Part shown: piece after piece, positions 1 through 9,365 of the stretch | Position numbering within the stretch: the stretch's first letter is position 1 | How the letters are laid out: each line of letters begins with the position of its first letter | Assembly (NCBI GenBank): GCA_013001055.1 | Contig: JABDNH010000021.1 | Span: 1 to 64,000 of the forward strand | Direction of reading: 5' to 3' | From: Sphingomonas sp. | Lineage (GTDB): Bacteria > Pseudomonadota > Alphaproteobacteria > Sphingomonadales > Sphingomonadaceae | DNA: 64,000 nt | Translations under genes and position numbers: made by a program | Notes under the pieces: generated by a model | Told to the model about the DNA's origin: nothing | The model's input: only the letters and a program-made list of their open reading frames with translations | Database searches by the model: none

Positions 1-817
1 CCAGGAGATCGCGATACGCGCCGCGCAGCGCGCCGACCAGCAGCCGATCCTTCACCGGTCTTCCGTTGACGAACAGATATTGCTGATCGCCCATTCCGCG
101 ATTGAATGTCGGCAGGCTGACCACCCCGGTCATCCGCATTTCGCCGCGCTGTGTGTCGAGCCCCAGCCCATTCTTCTGCAGCTGCGGATTGAGCAAGGCG
201 GCAACGCGTTCGGGCGGGGATTGCGGCTGTACCTCGATCACGCGTCGGCCGTCATGGTCGAGCGTAAAGCCGACATGAGGGGCCGCCATCGCGAGCCGCC
301 GCATGACATCAAGACTGGCAGTATATTCGCTGCGCGGCGTACGCAGGAACTTGCGGCGCGCCGGTACCTTCTCGAACAGACTTTCTACCTTGATGCGGGT
401 TCCCTGGGGCAAAGCGGCAGGCCCCTCCTGCGTTTTCTCGCCATGGTCGACGACGAGCTTCCAGCCGTCGCCGCCCGCCGTGCGGCTTTCCATGGTGAAG
501 CGCGACACGCTAGCGATCGAAGGTAACGCCTCTCCGCGGAAACCGAAGCTGACCACGTCCTCGATGGCGGCATCGGGCAACTTGGACGTCGCGTGGCGTT
601 CCAGGCTGAGCATCATTTCATCACGCGCCATGCCACAACCATCATCGACGACTTCTACTCGTTCCAGCCCGCCCGCCGACAGCTTGACCGCGATGTTGCG
701 CGCACCCGCATCGAGGCTGTTTTCGACCAGTTCCTTTAGCGCGCTCGCCGGCCGCTCAACGACCTCGCCCGCAGCGATGCGATTGATCAGGTCGGATGGG
801 AGCCTTCTTATTGACAT
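1..817 (-). CDS. mutL: DNA mismatch repair protein MutL (N-terminal part, cut by window edge)
   Basis: The first 272 codons of MutL, the GHKL ATPase that links MutS mismatch recognition to downstream repair. The ATPase motifs are intact and in order: NRIAAGEVV at residues 12-20, KELVENSLDAG at 28-38 (general base E29, Mg-binding N33), VDDGCGM at 57-63 and GFRGEALPSIASV at 92-104. The ATG at 817 starts directly with the conserved MSIRRLPSDLINRIAAGEV block, so it is well supported. The C-terminal dimerisation and endonuclease region lies left of base 1, so completeness cannot be judged. It is transcribed divergently from mreB across about 155 bp. Confidence 0.95.
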   Translation of the reverse strand, partial: MSIRRLPSDLINRIAAGEVVERPASALKELVENSLDAGARNIAVKLSAGGLERVEVVDDGCGMARDEMMLSLERHATSKLPDAAIEDVVSFGFRGEALPSIASVSRFTMESRTAGGDGWKLVVDHGEKTQEGPAALPQGTRIKVESLFEKVPARRKFLRTPRSEYTASLDVMRRLAMAAPHVGFTLDHDGRRVIEVQPQSPPERVAALLNPQLQKNGLGLDTQRGEMRMTGVVSLPTFNRGMGDQQYLFVNGRPVKDRLLVGALRGAYRDLL

Positions 818-870
818 CGCAAGCCTTCTAGCCCAATTCGGAACTTCGCGCGAAGTGCTGATTTTCTTAG

Positions 871-2016
<1,146 letters not shown>

Positions 2017-2028
2017 GGAGGAGTGCTC

Positions 2029-2913
2029 ATGGCGCCGCCGAAATCACGGCGCTCGAGCTTCTCGAAGCGGGCGCAGGTCAGCCTCTTTATCGGCTTTGTG
2101 GTACTGGTCATCGGTGCCTTGTCCGGACTGGCGCTGCTTGCCCTCTCAATCGCTGCGCCGCGCACTTATGACGCCGCGCGCGGCGCGGCACTCGATGCCA
2201 CGCGTCCGATAGCCGAAGCCGGCACCGCCGTGGCGAATACCGCGCGCGGCATTTTCACCGGCGCAGGCGATTATTGGGACGCGGCGGATCAGAACGCAGC
2301 GCTTCGCGCAGAGCGCGACGAATTGGAACGGCAACTCGTCGAAGCCGAAGCGATCAAGCGGGAGAATATTCGCCTCAAGCAGACCATCGGCCTGGTCGAA
2401 CGTGCGCAAGAGGAGATTGCCACCGGTCGCATCATCGGTTCCAGCCAGGACAGCCCGCGACGTTATGCCGTCATCTCGGTGGGTGCGCGGCACGGTGTCG
2501 AAATCGGCATGCCTGTTCGCTCCGCCAAGGGCTTGCTGGGCCGCGTCGTCGACCGCGGATTAACGGCGAGCCGCGTCCTTCTGGTTACCGATCGAGGCAA
2601 TCGCGTCCCCGGTGAATTGCTACGCACCGGCGAAGCGGTAATCACTAGCGGCCGCGGCGATGGCAGCATCGACGTTCGCCCGCTCGAAGTCGGCCGCAAC
2701 CCCTTCTTGCCCGGCGATATCATCGCCACCAGCGGTACCGGCGGTCTCTACTCCCCGCGCATCCCCATCGCGAAGGTCATCCGGCAGGAAGACGACGGCG
2801 CGGTCGCGATCCCGCTCGCACGCCCCGACGAGAGCGGTTTCGCGATTGTCGAACCCATCTATGAGCCGGTGCTGGTCGAAGACACGCCGTTGGTCCAGCA
2901 GGCCGGCGAATGA
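2029..2913 (+). CDS. mreC: Rod shape-determining protein MreC
   Basis: A 294-residue bitopic inner-membrane protein connecting MreB to the periplasmic wall synthases. A short basic cytoplasmic tail is followed by one transmembrane helix (about residues 17-40), an Ala/Glu-rich coiled coil (about 85-125) and the beta-rich MreC core. The start at 2029 is favoured over the in-frame GTG at 2023, because AAGGAGG sits at the proper distance (about 7 nt) from 2029. The last 4 bp overlap mreD. Confidence 0.93.
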   Translation: MAPPKSRRSSFSKRAQVSLFIGFVVLVIGALSGLALLALSIAAPRTYDAARGAALDATRPIAEAGTAVANTARGIFTGAGDYWDAADQNAALRAERDELERQLVEAEAIKRENIRLKQTIGLVERAQEEIATGRIIGSSQDSPRRYAVISVGARHGVEIGMPVRSAKGLLGRVVDRGLTASRVLLVTDRGNRVPGELLRTGEAVITSGRGDGSIDVRPLEVGRNPFLPGDIIATSGTGGLYSPRIPIAKVIRQEDDGAVAIPLARPDESGFAIVEPIYEPVLVEDTPLVQQAGE

Positions 2914-3449
2914 AGATGAAGTCGCGACCCAAGGGACGATTGAGCCGCGGCTCCCAGCGATTCCGCAAGGGACCGGTTTCCGGTGCCCAATATTGGCCCC
3001 CGGCGATGGTCTTGTTCGCAAGCTTCTTCACCCTTTGGCCGGTTGTCAGCGATGGCGGCTGGTGGCCCGATATGGCGTTGCTGGTGCTCATCGCCTGGCG
3101 GCTCCAGCGCCCGCTCGCTTTTTCGCCTTGGTTTGCACCCGCCGCGGGGCTCTTCAATGACCTCATTGCCGGTCACATGATCGGCCTGTCCGTCTTCACC
3201 TTCAGCCTCGCCCTGATCGTTGCCGAGCTCATCGAACGCCGCAGCCAATGGCGCGACTGGCTGGGCGAATGGTTGGTCGCCGCCGTGCTGATTGCGGTCG
3301 CCGAATTGGTTCAATGGCAGGTCGCAGGTTTCGCCGGTGCGCGTGCTCCTGTTGATACGATAGCAATTCCCGTACTCATCGCCGTCCTCGCCTATCCCGT
3401 CGTTTCGTCTATTGTCACTTGGGTCGATAAAAAGCGGATCCGTCGATGA
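2910..3449 (+). CDS. mreD: Rod shape-determining protein MreD
   Basis: A 179-residue polytopic membrane protein with about five hydrophobic segments after a basic N-terminal stretch. It is MreD by its place between mreC and PBP2 and by its size and topology, since sequence conservation in this family is low. An ATGA overlap with mreC at the start and another with mrdA at the end indicate translational coupling. Confidence 0.88.
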   Translation: MKMKSRPKGRLSRGSQRFRKGPVSGAQYWPPAMVLFASFFTLWPVVSDGGWWPDMALLVLIAWRLQRPLAFSPWFAPAAGLFNDLIAGHMIGLSVFTFSLALIVAELIERRSQWRDWLGEWLVAAVLIAVAELVQWQVAGFAGARAPVDTIAIPVLIAVLAYPVVSSIVTWVDKKRIRR

Positions 3450-5392
3450 TCGCGAGACGAAAACGCAGGAAGAAGCCGGCACGGCGAATAACGGAGGCCA
3501 ACCGCGAGGCCCTGTTCACGCGGCGCCTCGTCCTGGTCGGCGGCATCCAGGCCGCTTTCGGTGCCCTGCTCGTCGGCCGCTTGGCTTTTCTCTCGATCAC
3601 CCAGAATAAATATTACCAAACGCTGGCCGAAGATAATCGCGTCCAGCTCATCATCGTGCCGCCGCGGCGTGGCTGGATCGTCGATCGCAACAACAAGCCG
3701 ATCGCCATCAACCGTTCCGATTTTCGCGTTGACGCAGTGCCCGAACAGATAGACGAAGAAAATCTGGACCGCGAGCTGGAATTGCTGGCCGAGTTGCTTG
3801 AAATTGATGCCGAGGAACAGGCACGTATTCGCGAGGAAATTGTCGAGGCAACCGGCTACCGGCCGGTGCAGGTCGCGGAAAACGTGCCGTACGAACAATA
3901 CGCCGCGGTCAATGTGCGCCTGCCTGAACTTGACGGCATCCTCCCCCAGCGCGGTTTTAGCCGCTTCTATCCTTCAGGTCCCGCCGTCGGCCACCTGATC
4001 GGCTATGTCGGTATCGCCAATCGCGAGGAATATGAGGCCGAGGAAAAGAACCCGCTCCTCGTCACGCCCGGCTTCAAGATCGGCAAGGAGGGTCTCGAAC
4101 AGACGCTCGAGGACCGGCTTAGAGGCGAACCGGGCGGCCAGCGGGTCGAATTGACGGCGCGCGGCAAATTGGTCCGTGAGCTTGAGCCCAAGCCCGACAA
4201 GACGGGCAATACGGTCCAGCTCGCCATCGATGCCGACTTGCAGGAATATGCTGCGCGGCGCCTGGGGCTCGAAAGCGGTAGCGTCGTCATCGTCGACTGC
4301 CTGACGGGCGAGATCCTTTGTATGGCGTCGATGCCGGCATACGATCCCAATAGCTTTTCCGATGGCATCGGGCAGACCGAATGGTCTCTTCTGTCGAACA
4401 ATGAGCGCCGCCCGCTGGTCAACAAGACCGTCGGTTCCTTCTATCCACCCGGCTCCACGCTCAAACCCATGGCAAGCCTGGCGATCCAGAAAGCCGGGAT
4501 ATCACCCGACGAGCGGGTAAATTGTCCAGGCGGCTATCAGCTCGGCAACCGTTTTTTCCGCTGTCTCGGCAGGCACGGACCAATGGACATGAAGCGGGCC
4601 ATCGCTCGTAGCTGCAACACCTACTTCTACGCCATGGGCAATCGCATCGGCTATGATGCGATCGCGGACATGGCGCGCAAACTAACGCTGGGCATGAAGT
4701 ACGACCTGCCGGTCGTCAGCCAAAGCTATGGCACCATTCCCGACAGCGAATGGAAGATGCGCAAATATGACCAGCGCTGGACCGCAGCGGACACGCTAAA
4801 TGCTGCGATCGGCCAAGGCTATGTCATCGTCAACCCGCTCCAGATGGCGATGCATACTGCGCGCATTGCAAGCGGACGCGCGGTGCTGCCAAAGCTGGTG
4901 GGCCTGCACCCCCAGATCGCTCCCAAGCTGGATATTCCGCAAGAACATTTCGATGTGACGCGCGAGGCCATGTGGGAGGTCGTCAACGGCGCTGGCACCG
5001 CAGGCGTGGCACGCTTGCCCGTCGACGGCGTTGAACTGGCCGGCAAGACCGGTACGGCGCAGGTGCGTGGCCTGTCGCGCGGCGACGGCAGGTCGGTGCC
5101 ATGGCGTTACCGCGATCACGGTCATTTCGTTTGTTACGCGCCTTATGACAGCCCACGTTATGCCTGTTCGGTCACGGTAGAACATGGCGGCACCAGCGGC
5201 GCAGCGACCCCAATCGCACGCGATGTCATGACCTTCCTGTTCGACCGGACCGCCGCGATGGAGCGCCTGCGCGAACTCGAGACCGCGTGGGGTGGCAGCC
5301 TCGCTGAACGTACACAGGCCTTCCAGCAACGCGTGCTTGCAATTGCGAATGGAGAAATCCCCAATCCGTACGAAAGCGAGGACAGCGCGTGA
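3446..5392 (+). CDS. mrdA: Penicillin-binding protein 2 (peptidoglycan transpeptidase)
   Basis: A 648-residue class B PBP that cross-links peptidoglycan during elongation, paired with RodA. A basic cytoplasmic N-terminus is followed by a transmembrane anchor (about residues 28-50), then the pedestal domain including PPRRGWIVDRNNKPIA. The transpeptidase domain has all three active-site motifs: STLK at 337-340, SCN at 389-391 and KTG at 534-536. Length is normal for the family. It starts in a 4-bp overlap with mreD and ends in a 4-bp overlap with rodA. Confidence 0.95.
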   Translation: MIARRKRRKKPARRITEANREALFTRRLVLVGGIQAAFGALLVGRLAFLSITQNKYYQTLAEDNRVQLIIVPPRRGWIVDRNNKPIAINRSDFRVDAVPEQIDEENLDRELELLAELLEIDAEEQARIREEIVEATGYRPVQVAENVPYEQYAAVNVRLPELDGILPQRGFSRFYPSGPAVGHLIGYVGIANREEYEAEEKNPLLVTPGFKIGKEGLEQTLEDRLRGEPGGQRVELTARGKLVRELEPKPDKTGNTVQLAIDADLQEYAARRLGLESGSVVIVDCLTGEILCMASMPAYDPNSFSDGIGQTEWSLLSNNERRPLVNKTVGSFYPPGSTLKPMASLAIQKAGISPDERVNCPGGYQLGNRFFRCLGRHGPMDMKRAIARSCNTYFYAMGNRIGYDAIADMARKLTLGMKYDLPVVSQSYGTIPDSEWKMRKYDQRWTAADTLNAAIGQGYVIVNPLQMAMHTARIASGRAVLPKLVGLHPQIAPKLDIPQEHFDVTREAMWEVVNGAGTAGVARLPVDGVELAGKTGTAQVRGLSRGDGRSVPWRYRDHGHFVCYAPYDSPRYACSVTVEHGGTSGAATPIARDVMTFLFDRTAAMERLRELETAWGGSLAERTQAFQQRVLAIANGEIPNPYESEDSA

Positions 5393-6501
5393 TCACCGTC
5401 CCGCAGTCGCTCCAGCGCCTCCCTTGGCGCGCCATCTTCCTGGTGGCGGCGCTCGGTATCGTGGGGTTTGCCACGCTTTATTCCACCGCGGGCGGATCGC
5501 TCGAGCCGTGGGCGCTGCGCCAGGGTATGATCTTTATCGTCGTTTTCTTCGCTGCGATCGGCGTCAGCTATTTGCCCGTCAATTTCATCAAGGCGATGAC
5601 GCCCCTCGCCTATATCGGCGTGCTGGGGTTGCTCATCGCAGTCGAGCTCTATGGCTTCGTCGGCAAGGGTGCCCAGCGCTGGATCGATCTTGGTTTCATG
5701 CAGTTGCAGCCATCGGAGCTCATGAAGCCCGTTATCGTCATGATGCTGGCGAAGTTCTACGAGCTGCTACCGACGGGTGACATCAATAAGTGGCGCGCCG
5801 TCTGGCCCGCTGCATTACTGGTGGGGATACCCGCAGGCCTGACGCTGATACAACCAGATCTGGGAACCGCGCTGGCGCTTATCCTCGGCGGGGTTGTGGT
5901 CATGTTCCTGGCCGGGCTGCCCTGGTGGCTCTTTGCCGGAGGCGCCGCCATCGTTGCCGCCGCCGTTCCTTTCGCCATAGGGTTTCTCGAGGAATACCAG
6001 CAGCGGCGTATCCTCATCTTCCTCGATCCCGAAGCTGACCCCCTAGGCGCGGGTTACAACCTCACCCAATCGAAGATCGCGATCGGTTCGGGCGGCATGT
6101 GGGGCAAGGGGTATCTCAACGGATCGCAAAGCCACCTGCAATATCTGCCCGAAGGCCACACCGATTTCATCTTCTCCTCCTTTGTCGAGGAATGGGGCTT
6201 GGCGGGCGGCGTGCTGCTGATTGGCCTGTGGGCAGGTCTCATTGCCTGGGGCATGTCGGTCGCTCACCGCTGCAAGGACCGATATGCGCAGCTGGCCGCG
6301 GCGGGTCTGACTGCTACGCTGTTCTTCTACGTCACGATCAACCTGATGATGGTGATGGGGCTCGCCCCCGTTGTCGGGATCCCGATGCCGCTGGTCAGCT
6401 GGGGCCGTTCGGTCGTGATGACGGTTCTGATGATGATCGGCGTGCTGATGGCTTTCCATCGCCAGGCCCAGAAAGACAGTCGTAGGCCGGGCCTTCGCTG
6501 A
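5389..6501 (+). CDS. mrdB: Peptidoglycan glycosyltransferase RodA (SEDS family)
   Basis: A 370-residue SEDS-family polytopic membrane protein that polymerises lipid II and works with PBP2. About ten transmembrane helices are visible. SEDS signatures include QPSELMKP (cytoplasmic side of the fourth helix), IQPDLGTA, LPEGHTDFIFSSFVEEWG in the large extracytoplasmic loop, and a C-terminal GIPMPLVSWGRS. The conserved Asp of the loop (HTDFIF) is present. It is the last gene of the mre operon, and a tRNA gene follows after 94 bp. Confidence 0.95.
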   Translation: MITVPQSLQRLPWRAIFLVAALGIVGFATLYSTAGGSLEPWALRQGMIFIVVFFAAIGVSYLPVNFIKAMTPLAYIGVLGLLIAVELYGFVGKGAQRWIDLGFMQLQPSELMKPVIVMMLAKFYELLPTGDINKWRAVWPAALLVGIPAGLTLIQPDLGTALALILGGVVVMFLAGLPWWLFAGGAAIVAAAVPFAIGFLEEYQQRRILIFLDPEADPLGAGYNLTQSKIAIGSGGMWGKGYLNGSQSHLQYLPEGHTDFIFSSFVEEWGLAGGVLLIGLWAGLIAWGMSVAHRCKDRYAQLAAAGLTATLFFYVTINLMMVMGLAPVVGIPMPLVSWGRSVVMTVLMMIGVLMAFHRQAQKDSRRPGLR

Positions 6502-6516
6502 TAGTCGACAAAGATG

Positions 6517-6544
6517 TTGCAACAGCGAAAAAGCGTTGCTAGAG
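6517..6544 (+). promoter_or_regulatory. Predicted sigma-70 promoter for tRNA-Lys
   Basis: TTGCAA, a 16-bp spacer and CTAGAG lie about 50 bp upstream of the mature tRNA 5' end. The spacing and the C/T-A-rich -10 fit a housekeeping stable-RNA promoter. No clear terminator separates rodA from it, so read-through transcription is also possible. Called by eye only. Confidence 0.45.
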
Positions 6545-6595
6545 GGCGCGCCTCGCACGGAACCGATGCGGTCCTGTTGCGGTTTTTAAAAGTGT

Positions 6596-6671
<76 letters not shown>

Positions 6672-6695
6672 TTTTTCTCTGAGCTATGATCTCGC

Positions 6696-9290
6696 CTAGG
6701 CAACCTTGCGGTCGGTCTTGCTCGCCTTGGCGTCCATGACCTTGCCGTCCGTCATCGGTTCGGGGCGGCCGAAATGGTAGCCCTGGAAGCAGGAACAGCC
6801 GAGCTTCGACATGGCGGCGATCTGGCTTTCTGCCTCGATGCCTTCAGCGGTGACGTCGATATCGAGAGACTCTGCGAGGCTGACGATCGCCGACACGATG
6901 GCTTCGCTGCGGCGCGAACCGGCGGCGGCGGATTGCACAAAATCGCGGTCGATCTTGATCATCGAGAAATGCATCTTCTCGATATAATTCAACGAGCTAT
7001 AGCCGCGACCGAAGTCATCGAGCGCAAAGCACACGCCCAGCTTGTTGAGGCTCGCCAGCAGCGTTTCGAGCTGCTCGTCCATTTCCAGAACGACCGATTC
7101 GGTCAGTTCGAGGATCAGGCGATCTGGTGCCAGTCCGCTTGAAGCAAGCGCTTCCACGACGGTGCCGAGAAAACCGGCATTGGCCAGTTGGAGCGACGAT
7201 ACATTTACCGTCAGCTTGATATCGTCATCCCAGGTCGCTGCCTCGGCGCAGGCGGTGCGCAGCATCCAGGCCCCCAATTGTTCGATCTGCAACGCATCTT
7301 CGGCAATCGGGATGAACACGCTCGGTCCGATCACGCCGCGCACAGGGTGGTTCCAGCGCATCAGCGCTTCAAAACATACCGTATTGCGATCGGGCAGATT
7401 GATGATCGGCTGGTAGTTTATCGACATCTGGCCTTCGGCAAGTGCAACGGCCAGGTCGTTTTCCAGCTCCGAACGCTCTTCCAGATCGGTGCGCATCCAG
7501 CTTTCATAGCTGGCGTAGGTGCCGCGGCCGCGACGCTTGGCTTCGTACAACGCAAGATCGGCGTTGGTCATCAGGATCGAGGTCGTCATACGATCGATCC
7601 CGAAGCTGCAAATGCCGATCGAGGCCCCGACCGTCATTTCGTGATCGCCGACGACGCACGGCTTGCTTGATGCGGCGATGATGTCCGCGGCGATGTCCTT
7701 TGCATCGCCCAGCGTGGCATGGTGCGGCAGGAAGATAGCGAATTCGTCACCACCAAGGCGGCCGATGACAGCTTCGTCGCCCGCAGCTTCACGAAAACGC
7801 TTTGCGACGGTCGACAGAACCGTGTCCCCCGCAAGGTGACCATAAATGTCATTGACCTGCTTGAAGCGATCGAGATCGATCAGCATCAGAACGCCGGTTT
7901 CTCCCGCGAGCGCAGCCGTTTCCTGCTCTTCTTCGAGCAATTTGCGGAAATGGTCGCGCGCGAACAGACCGGTAAGGCCATCATGCTGGCTGACGTAGGT
8001 CAGCTTTTCGTTGGCTTCGCTGATCGCCTTTTTCGACCGCGCCATGGTGCGCAGCGTGAAGAAGAGGATAAGACAGGCCAGCACAGCGAACAGGATGCCC
8101 GCCGTCAGCATCGTCACCTGACTCTGACTCTTGGCAAGCGCCACATCGTTGGCGGCTTTCTCTGCCGACAGCTTGGAAATTCGCAGCTCGCGGTTGGCAG
8201 CATCGAACCGGGCGCCGAGCAGCGCATTGTTGGCTACTGCGGACAGGTCGCGTGCCTGGCTGTCGATCCGGTTGAAGGCCAGCAGATGGCGATTAGCCAT
8301 CTCGTGATTGCCGAGCTTCGCATAGATCTGCGCGCCCGTTTCATGAAAATCACGGAAATAAGGCGGCGTGCTGTCGAGGTCCTGGCCGGCAAAGGTGCGT
8401 GACAGATAGCTTTCTGCAGCACGCGTATCGCCGCGAGTGAACGCAATCTGGGCGCGCACGCCATACAAGAAAGGCTCCCACTGTTCTGCACCCTTGTCCG
8501 AATAAGCCAAGCCGGCGCGGACAGTTGATTCCGCCTCATCGAGATTGCCTGCAAGATATTGAGTTGAAGCGATATTCGTTAAAATACGCGCTTCGAGCAT
8601 CGGGCTTTCCATTTTGCCGGCGACTTCGAGCGCCTGACGGAATTCGGTTTCCGCTTCGTCGTAACGTTCGAGCTCTTTGAGCGCGTTGCCGGTATTATTG
8701 TGTGCCGACAGCGACAGCGGCAGATCCTCCGGATAAGCCGCCTTGGCCTGGCGATAATAGCCCAGGACGCGCTCATAGTCGCGCGCGTCGGAATAGAGCG
8801 AGCCAATGTTTTGCAGCACGATGGCTTCGCTGCGTGCTTCGCCAAGGCCCTGATAAAGCTTATGGGCATCGAGGAAAGACGACAGGGCGGTGCCATATTC
8901 GCCCGACATCGCGCTCAACGAGCCTTTCGAGCGGGTCAGATCGGCGTGGAGCTTGCCACCCGGCGCAACCTTGCTCACTTCCTGGAGGCTCTTGGAGACG
9001 ATTTCGTCGGCTTCATCACCACGATTGAGGCGCATCAGCGCTTCGGCTTCGAGCCACTGGGCGGTAAGGCGCGCGGTGCGCGAACCGACGTCGTCCTCGT
9101 TGGCCAATTCACGCGCTTCCCGGGCATATCCCAGTGCGGCGGACGAATCGGCCATCATGGAGGCCTTTGCCTGCTCGATCTTTTCGTTAAATTCCGCGGG
9201 CGAAGTGAAGTTCGCATATGCTGGCGGTGCGAAGGTCATGGCCAGCGTAACCGCCAGCACTCCCACGCTTTTTTTGATCATGCCGAGCAT
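6696..9290 (-). CDS. Periplasmic-TPR sensor protein with GGDEF and EAL domains
   Basis: An 864-residue c-di-GMP enzyme. A signal peptide (cut after about PAYA, residue 26) is followed by a mostly helical periplasmic TPR region (about 30-370), a transmembrane helix (about 393-415), then GGDEF and EAL domains in the cytoplasm. The diguanylate cyclase motif GGDEF is intact at 513-517. The phosphodiesterase motifs are also intact: EAL 641-643, LELTES, DDFGRGYS, KIDRDF, TAEGIE and QGYHFGRP. Either activity is therefore possible, and which dominates cannot be read from sequence. An in-frame ATG at 9281 is an alternative start. It lies 75 bp downstream of the autotransporter protease on the same strand, separated by an imperfect inverted repeat. 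The TPR input suggests sensing of a periplasmic partner or peptide (inference). Confidence 0.9.
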   Translation of the reverse strand: MLGMIKKSVGVLAVTLAMTFAPPAYANFTSPAEFNEKIEQAKASMMADSSAALGYAREARELANEDDVGSRTARLTAQWLEAEALMRLNRGDEADEIVSKSLQEVSKVAPGGKLHADLTRSKGSLSAMSGEYGTALSSFLDAHKLYQGLGEARSEAIVLQNIGSLYSDARDYERVLGYYRQAKAAYPEDLPLSLSAHNNTGNALKELERYDEAETEFRQALEVAGKMESPMLEARILTNIASTQYLAGNLDEAESTVRAGLAYSDKGAEQWEPFLYGVRAQIAFTRGDTRAAESYLSRTFAGQDLDSTPPYFRDFHETGAQIYAKLGNHEMANRHLLAFNRIDSQARDLSAVANNALLGARFDAANRELRISKLSAEKAANDVALAKSQSQVTMLTAGILFAVLACLILFFTLRTMARSKKAISEANEKLTYVSQHDGLTGLFARDHFRKLLEEEQETAALAGETGVLMLIDLDRFKQVNDIYGHLAGDTVLSTVAKRFREAAGDEAVIGRLGGDEFAIFLPHHATLGDAKDIAADIIAASSKPCVVGDHEMTVGASIGICSFGIDRMTTSILMTNADLALYEAKRRGRGTYASYESWMRTDLEERSELENDLAVALAEGQMSINYQPIINLPDRNTVCFEALMRWNHPVRGVIGPSVFIPIAEDALQIEQLGAWMLRTACAEAATWDDDIKLTVNVSSLQLANAGFLGTVVEALASSGLAPDRLILELTESVVLEMDEQLETLLASLNKLGVCFALDDFGRGYSSLNYIEKMHFSMIKIDRDFVQSAAAGSRRSEAIVSAIVSLAESLDIDVTAEGIEAESQIAAMSKLGCSCFQGYHFGRPEPMTDGKVMDAKASKTDRKVA

Positions 9291-9314
9291 TTGCGTTTCC
9301 CCACCTTCACGCTC

Positions 9315-9360
9315 CCGGTCGGGGACTTCAGGCCATCGCGGCCGTCGGTCCCCGGACCGG
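9315..9360. repeat. Imperfect inverted repeat between protease and GGDEF-EAL genes
   Basis: CCGGTCGGGGAC (9315-9326) is mirrored by GTCCCCGGACCGG (9348-9360), with one bulged G. The 21-nt loop itself contains GGCC...GGCC. No T-run follows on the minus strand, so it is not a standard intrinsic terminator for the protease gene. It may be an mRNA-stability or attenuation element. Confidence 0.6.
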
Positions 9361-9365
9361 TTGCG

